A stretch of DNA of 64,000 nt, taken from assembly GCF_018873765.1 (NCBI RefSeq), contig NC_057925.1, positions 62,070,470 through 62,134,469 of the forward strand, written 5' to 3'. Shown here piece by piece: positions 58,898-64,000 of the stretch (the first letter of the stretch is position 1; every line of letters starts with the position of its first letter). The notes beneath the pieces were generated by a model. It saw only the letters and a list, made by a program, of their open reading frames with translations. It made no database searches and was not told the origin of the DNA. The stretch is from Telopea speciosissima (taxonomy: Eukaryota > Streptophyta > Magnoliopsida > Proteales > Proteaceae). The position numbers and the translations under genes are program-made.

Positions 58898-58965
58898 AAT
58901 CTCTTGTGGTTGAAGCATCAATTAATTTTGTGCGGTTTTAAAAGCTAAAAATGGACTAAAACATA

Positions 58966-59038
58966 CGCCCACCGTGGGGCTCGAACCCACGACCACAAGG
59001 TTAAGAGCCTTGCGCTCTACCAACTGAGCTAGACGGGC
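58966..59038 (-). tRNA. tRNA-Lys (anticodon CTT)
   Basis: The 73-nt minus-strand sequence GCCCGTCTAGCTCAGTTGG... folds as a full cloverleaf: acceptor GCCCGTC / GGTGGGC-type pairing, D arm GCTCAGTTGGTAGAGC, anticodon loop CTCTTAA with anticodon CTT, and T arm GTGGGTTCGAGCCCCAC. Internal A box (TAGCTCAGTTGG) and B box (GGTTCGAGCCC) are intact, and a TTTT run follows within 10 bases as a pol III stop. It lacks an encoded CCA and has no intron, normal for plant nuclear tRNA-Lys. Confidence 0.97.
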
Positions 59039-59337
59039 TTTTTTATACAATTAAATAATTAGCTTTTAATAGACCGGAACTACAAGTCTTTGCGCCCTTG
59101 GTTCTTTTAAAGCTCTTAAAAGATGAAGGTCAGACATTGCTACAGCGTTAAAGGGCAGTTTCCCTCATTGGAGGTGGTGAAAAATTGAATCATCTAATAG
59201 TGATTTTAATGAGGAGAGAGTGTGGGGTTTATGGATGGAATGTGAGAAGACGTACTTAGTAATCTACAATGCATTGGCGTCATGATAATTCCTTTTCGTA
59301 AAAAAACAAAAAGAGTAGTTGTATAAAATCCTATGGG

Positions 59338-59467
59338 ACAATGTTCTCTCGGCTGCAGTGCAGGCTGCGCCCAGACACATGGACCTGTCACTCAAGGGGG
59401 CAGGGTGGTCATTGTGCCTACCCCCATGTGCCTGGTCGTAGCCTACGTTTCAGCACAGAGAACAGCA
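59338..59467. mobile_element. MITE, 'gttctctg' family, 130 bp
   Basis: Ends caatgttctctcggctgcag and tttcagcacagagaacagc are inverted repeats, with cagacacatgg / ccatgtgcctgg pairing inside. It is similar to 31873-32037. The copies share gcaggctgcgccc. Confidence 0.72.
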
Positions 59468-59782
59468 TCCCAAATCCTATATACTCACTGGGAAAGGGAT
59501 CCTCCCGATGCCAGTGTGCAGATTACACCACACACTCTCTCCACATTAAATGTCCCATGCGTACAAACTGTTTTTTGCTAGGTATATTGATGGGAATCTA
59601 ATTTCATGCATCATAGGAAATCTCTCCCATACTTTATAATTATATTGATCATATTTTACACAAAGAAAAAAAAAAGGAATTGGTCATATATAGCTTTACA
59701 TTTTGTAAAAAAAAAATTCTCAGAAATTTTTTTTTTGGGTGAAATTCTCAGAATTATGATTTTGGTGAATGGACACAAAATA

Positions 59783-60520
59783 TATTTTTTTTTTTGATCC
59801 ATCAAAAGGCCTTTCAGCCCAAACAAATTTATTCAAAACACGCAACGACGTCCCTTCTCTTTAGAAGAGAAGGATTTACAACAAAGCTAGGTGGGTAGAT
59901 CCACCACATAGAAGAAAGAGAAAGTAGGGAAGCCCCTCTAGCTAACACATGGGCTTCCTTGTTTAACATCCTAGGAATATACATGAAAACAACGGAGGCA
60001 AATTCACCAACTAATACTCTAATATCCGACACTTCCATCACTGATGCCCAATCAAGAGAAGAGTGAGCATTATTCAGGTGAGCAATTAGAGCCTTACAAT
60101 CTGAAAATATCGAAATACTATCTACCTTAATACTATGCGCGAGCAGGAGAGCATCCCTTATCGCCTCAGCCTCCATTGCCATTGCCGAGTCGCTACAGCC
60201 ATGCTTGCACTTTGCCACCACAAATTTTCCATTATGGTTGCGAACGATGACACCTCTACCACCTAAACAAGAAACAGAGTTCCAAACACCATCAGTGTAA
60301 ATTTTATATCGACTAGTATTAGTAGCTGGTAACACAATATTTAAAGGAACAGGAGAGTCAAGAGGCTTAGACTTCTCTCTACTTATTCCCAGCCTTCCCT
60401 CGTGAACACTTCGATAGAAACCCTGTATAGTATCATACAAAGAAAGGTTAGTATGTCAGAATATAAACTGATTCCTAGCCTTCCAAATCTGCCACAAATT
60501 AAAATCTACATAATAATCCC
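59783..60520 (-). pseudogene. LINE 3' end with intact RNase H-like frame (203 codons)
   Basis: A 5'-truncated LINE in minus orientation. 60440-59829 is uninterrupted and matches the LINE C-terminal RNase H: RYKIYTDGVWNSVSCLGGRG, MAMEAEAIRDALLLAHSIKV, SIFSDCKALIAHLNNAHSSL, MYIPRMLNKEAHVLARGASL, with the acidic residues of the fold (D in YTDG, E in EAEA, D in SDC) and the late His/Glu-type end. Upstream, IWKARNQFIF is cut by a stop at about 60450. A poly-A tail follows at about 59795-59785. The intact frame suggests recent insertion; nothing shows it is expressed. Confidence 0.75.
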
Positions 60521-61661
60521 AACAGTTTACTTATTTTTTCCCCTCAAAATTTGTGTAAATCTTTGTTTACTTTCCCCCCCCCCCTTAAATTTAACATATT
60601 TATCTTTTGAAATGAATCAAATGACTAGACAATGCAAAAATACTCTATATTTTTTCTATAAACTATGGTTCATTCTTATCTATTCTAGCCCTTACAAAAT
60701 GAATATGCTGTAATGTTTTATTTGTACTGTTATATATAATTTAGGTTATTCAATTGTTCTTTCTATTTAACAATATTTTTATATTTAAAATTAAAAAGAG
60801 TATATCCAGTGCACGAGGGTCCCGCCACTACGTTATTAGGTGGAAAAAATACATTGCAATACTAAAATTATTTTAAAAAAATGAAAAAGTAGTTGAATAT
60901 CAGTTCAGCTGGGGTAGAGAACACTGGCATGTTATAACTGTTATGTGCAACATATTTGGGGCTCAAGTTTTAGCCTCAGGTGAGGTCTACCACCTTCCCA
61001 TCAATGTGCAAATTTTCAGTGTAAATGAACTCTTATATGTGACAAAAATCATGGTCAAAGCTGGGCTAAAAAGTGAAAACAAGAATGAAAAGAAGCATAA
61101 CAATTCAATGGGTTCAAAATACACGAGAAAAGGGTAATAATACAAGATGGGTCAGATGATTGAATTATACCATAAAATTTGATATGTGACCAAGGAAGTG
61201 GATGATTTATCAAACCTATTGTTCAGATTGGCCACAACAACCCTCTCTATGGATAAATTATAACGGCATGTGTATCCTTTCTCGTTGAATGTGCATTTTG
61301 TGATACTAATGCATATGTTATTTCATAGCAGGGGAGGAGAGAGAAATAGACCAAAGAAGCGTTAGCATACAATACAATTCACAGCCTGACAACATTCTTT
61401 CTCTCCGATCCATTGTATAACGATCGGGCTGAAAATTTGCTAGTGAGATGAGTATGATCTTTTACAATGTGGACCTATAACCCATATCCACCATTTCTTG
61501 TCACATGGAAACCGATGAACTCCACAAAGTTTACCTAACTTGTTGATGTTAACAATCCCATATCCCCCTCTTCACACTCCCACACCCCCCCCCCCCAAAA
61601 AAGGACTTCTATGTCTCCAAAAGCAAATGAGAAAGGCAACAAGATACAAACAAAAAGTACT

Positions 61662-62503
61662 TGTTGCGTGTGGAAATCTCCCATGCTTGGTTTGCCCACG
61701 GATGAGTCTGCAAAGACCAAGTGATGAGCACAAGAGAGCCGGTGTGACTCCGGCCTAGGACTCTCCGATGCTAAAGTTAGATCACCAGTGCAACAGCGTA
61801 ACTGCTAGTAAAAGTCAGATGAGCAATAGAACTCCATACCTTAGTATTTATAGAGGGAGATGAGGCGGTTGGAGGAGTCCTAGTATGGTAAAAGTCCTTG
61901 TTTGGTAACGCTCTTCCCCGCAGAGCGGAGTGGAGTGGAGAGTTTCCTTCGGGGTCGGACTCTTGTTAAGGTAAGAGTCCTAATGGGAGTGTGATTCGGT
62001 ATCGTGATGAGATCGTGACTCGATTCTTATCCCGTGATTCTCTGGTGGTGCTGACGTGGCGCCGTGATCTCCGGTGGGGCCCTATGGTAGCCTTCGCAGA
62101 GAGCTCGGCCTCAGAGCTCGACCTCGGCCTGTATGACCTGAGGGTCATCATTAGTTGTGTGGGCTTGGCCGCGCTATGGTGCTCCAATCGAGGCCCAGAC
62201 CATGGGGTTGGCGGGCGTGCAGCTCAGCCGTGATGGGGATCTTTAGGTGAGTACTGATCTACCGTGCCGTGCGGCCAGAGATCGGCCGAAGAGCTCGGCC
62301 TACTAGGTCGGCCTCGTCGGACCCGTACAAGTTCGACTCAGCGTATGGTCGACTTGGATGTGTCTGACGAGTTCGGCCAAGCAGTAAGGTTTATCGAAGA
62401 TCGGGTCGGCCCGATCTTCCACTTAGCTCGATTCGATTCTTGGAATGACCTCGGCTCGGCCATGTGGGAGCTTCTGATTGATGGGGTGTTTTATGCCTCA
62501 TCA
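61662..62503 (-). mobile_element. Solo LTR with 5-bp target duplication GTACT
   Basis: An 842-bp sequence begins TGTTGCG and ends CATCA, with gtact on both sides (61657-61661 and 62504-62508). On the minus strand a TATA box (ctctataaatactaagg, about 61850) is followed by about 190 bp to the end, so transcription would run leftwards. The U3 part is unusually GC-rich, with repeats of gagctcggcc (about 62100 and 62290). No internal genes adjoin it, so it is a solo LTR. Confidence 0.85.
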
Positions 62504-63354
62504 GTACTACTACATTTTGTGCTTAGTTGTTGGAAACAGAAACTATAAGAAACAGTGAATGAAGATCAAATGAGAACTACCTTTCTTCATAAATTTAGTT
62601 ATGTCTTTCTATTTGGGAGTCGGCGTAGGACAAGGGAATGGGATAATTTTTTATTTTTTTGGGGGGAAAGTGTCTCTAAGCATAAGGCATTTGATATAGC
62701 TCCTCATATAAGAATCTTTTATCATTTTTTCTCTCAAAAATGAATAGAAAATTATACTTTGAGATGGCATAGTAAATGTTGTAGGTTCAAAGAACCCTTC
62801 CCTACCCCACCCCCTCCTTTTATTTCAAAAACCAAAAACCCTTTATGAGCAACTATGCAATCCAGAGATTCTCAATCAAGAGCATGTTCTATTACATATT
62901 AAGATCAAACAACGATAAGAGGATATTGCTCATCTTCAAACTTTTTCCAATGTAGAAATCCTAGGTGAGTTAATGTAAGCAAAGCAACAGACATTCCAGG
63001 CAAAGGGATTAACAAGAAGTCTCATCTTTCTATTTGCATATCCTCCCCCTGCTTGTTCACTTTTCCTTACTCCTTTACATGATGAAATCAGCATGATGAC
63101 AAAGCTTTCAAGAGGAGAGAGGACAAAAAAAAGAGGCTAAAAAAAGGGAGAAGTTTTCTACTGGGGAGAGAAGAGAATGCAGTAGACAACACATTGAATA
63201 AACTCTCTCTCCTCTAAAGGATGAAGTGTCTGAAATACTCTTAGAACTATGATTTCTATCTCTCTGGTATCCCCAGACTACTGTGACCAGCAAACCCCCT
63301 CCCCTAAAAAAAAAAAAACGAAAGAATATGCACAATGAAATGAATAAGAACATA
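62504..63354. other. Intergenic stretch before the zinc-finger gene
   Basis: AT-rich sequence with no supported gene. It includes the 3' flank of the zinc-finger gene (minus strand), whose polyadenylation signal cannot be pinned down. Confidence 0.6.
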
Positions 63355-64000
63355 TTAATTAGCAAGTCTCAGGAAAAAGGTCATTGCTTCCTCTGATGCG
63401 TCTGTTGATTTCCATGACGATCTCTTCTCTGGGGCCATAGTAGCACCACCACCACTTCTTGTGCTTTTCATACCTTTGCAAGACATCATATGTGAGTGCA
63501 ATTTCTCCGGCTTGAATGCTTTTCCACATTGTCTGAAAGTCAGGTCCTTGCCTTTATATGTTAGTATAAACTGTTAATCCAATCCACAAGTACAAGAATG
63601 TGGTTAAGAACAAAAGGAAAATTCACCCAAGGGCTGCCTAGTTTTGACAAAATTTCCCTATAAAGCTGGCCTCAAAGCTAAAATTTTATTCAGCTTCACA
63701 CAATGCTATACTATGTGTTGATGACATATAGTATTGGATTTAAGAATGTGAGGGGTTTATAAGGACTTCGGCACCATCTTTTACTGCTGAGCTTTAAAAT
63801 ATAAGTTCTATCTAAGTCCTTAACAAATAGTATCAGAGCCGGAGCTTAATTAGCTTAGTTAAAGATAAAAGGACATTTTGGTCATTTGCAAGCATTGTAT
63901 AGTGTGGTTGTTACTTACGAGCAATTGGGCTCCCCGATTGGCTTTAAAGCTGCAGAAACAGTCTTCTGATTTGAAGGTTCATTCCTGCTCTTTGAAGTAG
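63355..64000 (-). CDS. C2HC zinc-finger protein, last two exons, 5' end off window
   Basis: Exon 64000-63919 (open at the right edge) splices by gtaagt at 63918 to a last exon at 63532-63355, acceptor gactttcag with a perfect branch site tactaac about 30 bases upstream. Joining restores a codon across the junction and completes the motif CSQCGKAFKPEKLHSHMMSC, a C-x2-C-x11-H-x3-C zinc finger with Phe and Leu at the family positions (zf-C2HC type). The protein ends in TFFLRLAN. About 86 codons are visible: a polar N-terminal stretch (SRNEPSNQKTVSAALKP), the finger, then a Ser/Lys-rich tail. I do not recognise the full protein. C2HC fingers of this kind bind protein or nucleic acid; no more can be said. 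Confidence 0.75.
63716..63840 (+). mobile_element. TRIM-like LTR and primer-site motif in the zinc-finger gene intron
   Basis: LTR-like run tgtgttgatgacatatag to tctaagtccttaaca, then aatagtatcagagccgg, a one-mismatch initiator tRNA-Met primer site (gtatcagagcc). It sits within the 386-bp intron 63533-63918. It resembles 48960-49112 in its middle (aaggactt). Confidence 0.55.

Noticed and set aside
61991-62233. GC-rich plus-strand open frames within 61966-62548
   Set aside because: They fall in the GC-rich U3 of the solo LTR and do not resemble a protein family.
63355-63532. Alternative frame in the last zinc-finger gene exon (WKSIQAGEIALTYDVLQRYE)
   Set aside because: It looks protein-like, but the upstream exon phase selects the zinc-finger frame and completes its first Cys pair across the junction. 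Kept only as a question in the findings.

Overview
The window is nuclear DNA of a flowering plant. It has long GT-AG introns, a plant tRNA-Lys, Copia, LINE, solo-LTR and MITE insertions, and genes whose families I recognise from plants (a DDB1/CPSF-A-like propeller protein, an IQM calmodulin-binding protein, a DUF936 protein). Most of the sequence is AT-rich, transposon-derived, intronic or intergenic. I cannot name the species; very long introns and dense old transposons suit a large-genome, possibly woody plant, which is inference only.

Layout. 1-29221: one minus-strand CPSF-A/MMS1-type gene. I rebuilt 11 coding exons (1,220 codons) from exon 1 at 29221-29063 down to 2340-2199; its last exons lie beyond the left edge. 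Intron 1 is about 12.5 kb and holds a Copia element, a solo LTR, a decayed LINE and LTR-like DNA. Other introns hold LINE fragments and TIR elements. 29.2-36.5 kb: gene-poor, with nested MITEs, a 455-bp tandem duplication, a LINE 3' end and a TRIM-like LTR. 36532-39041: a seven-exon IQM-type gene (minus, 647 aa). 39.6-55.6 kb: about 16 kb with no gene I can support, holding MITEs, a 5-copy tandem repeat and a decayed LINE. 55701-58416: a four-exon DUF936 gene (plus, 627 aa). 58966-59038: tRNA-Lys(CTT), minus. 59.3-62.5 kb: MITE, LINE 3' end and a solo LTR with perfect target-site duplication. 63355-64000: last two exons of a minus-strand C2HC zinc-finger gene that runs off the right edge.

The genes are unrelated single plant loci with no operon-like logic: an RNA-processing or ubiquitin-ligase-type scaffold, a Ca2+/calmodulin protein, a microtubule- or nucleus-type protein of unknown role, and a zinc-finger protein. 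The noteworthy content is mobile-element biology: a Copia copy with near-identical LTRs but badly broken coding capacity, two solo LTRs with exact 5-bp duplications, and at least five short TIR families present in several copies within 64 kb. I found no new defence or enzymatic system.
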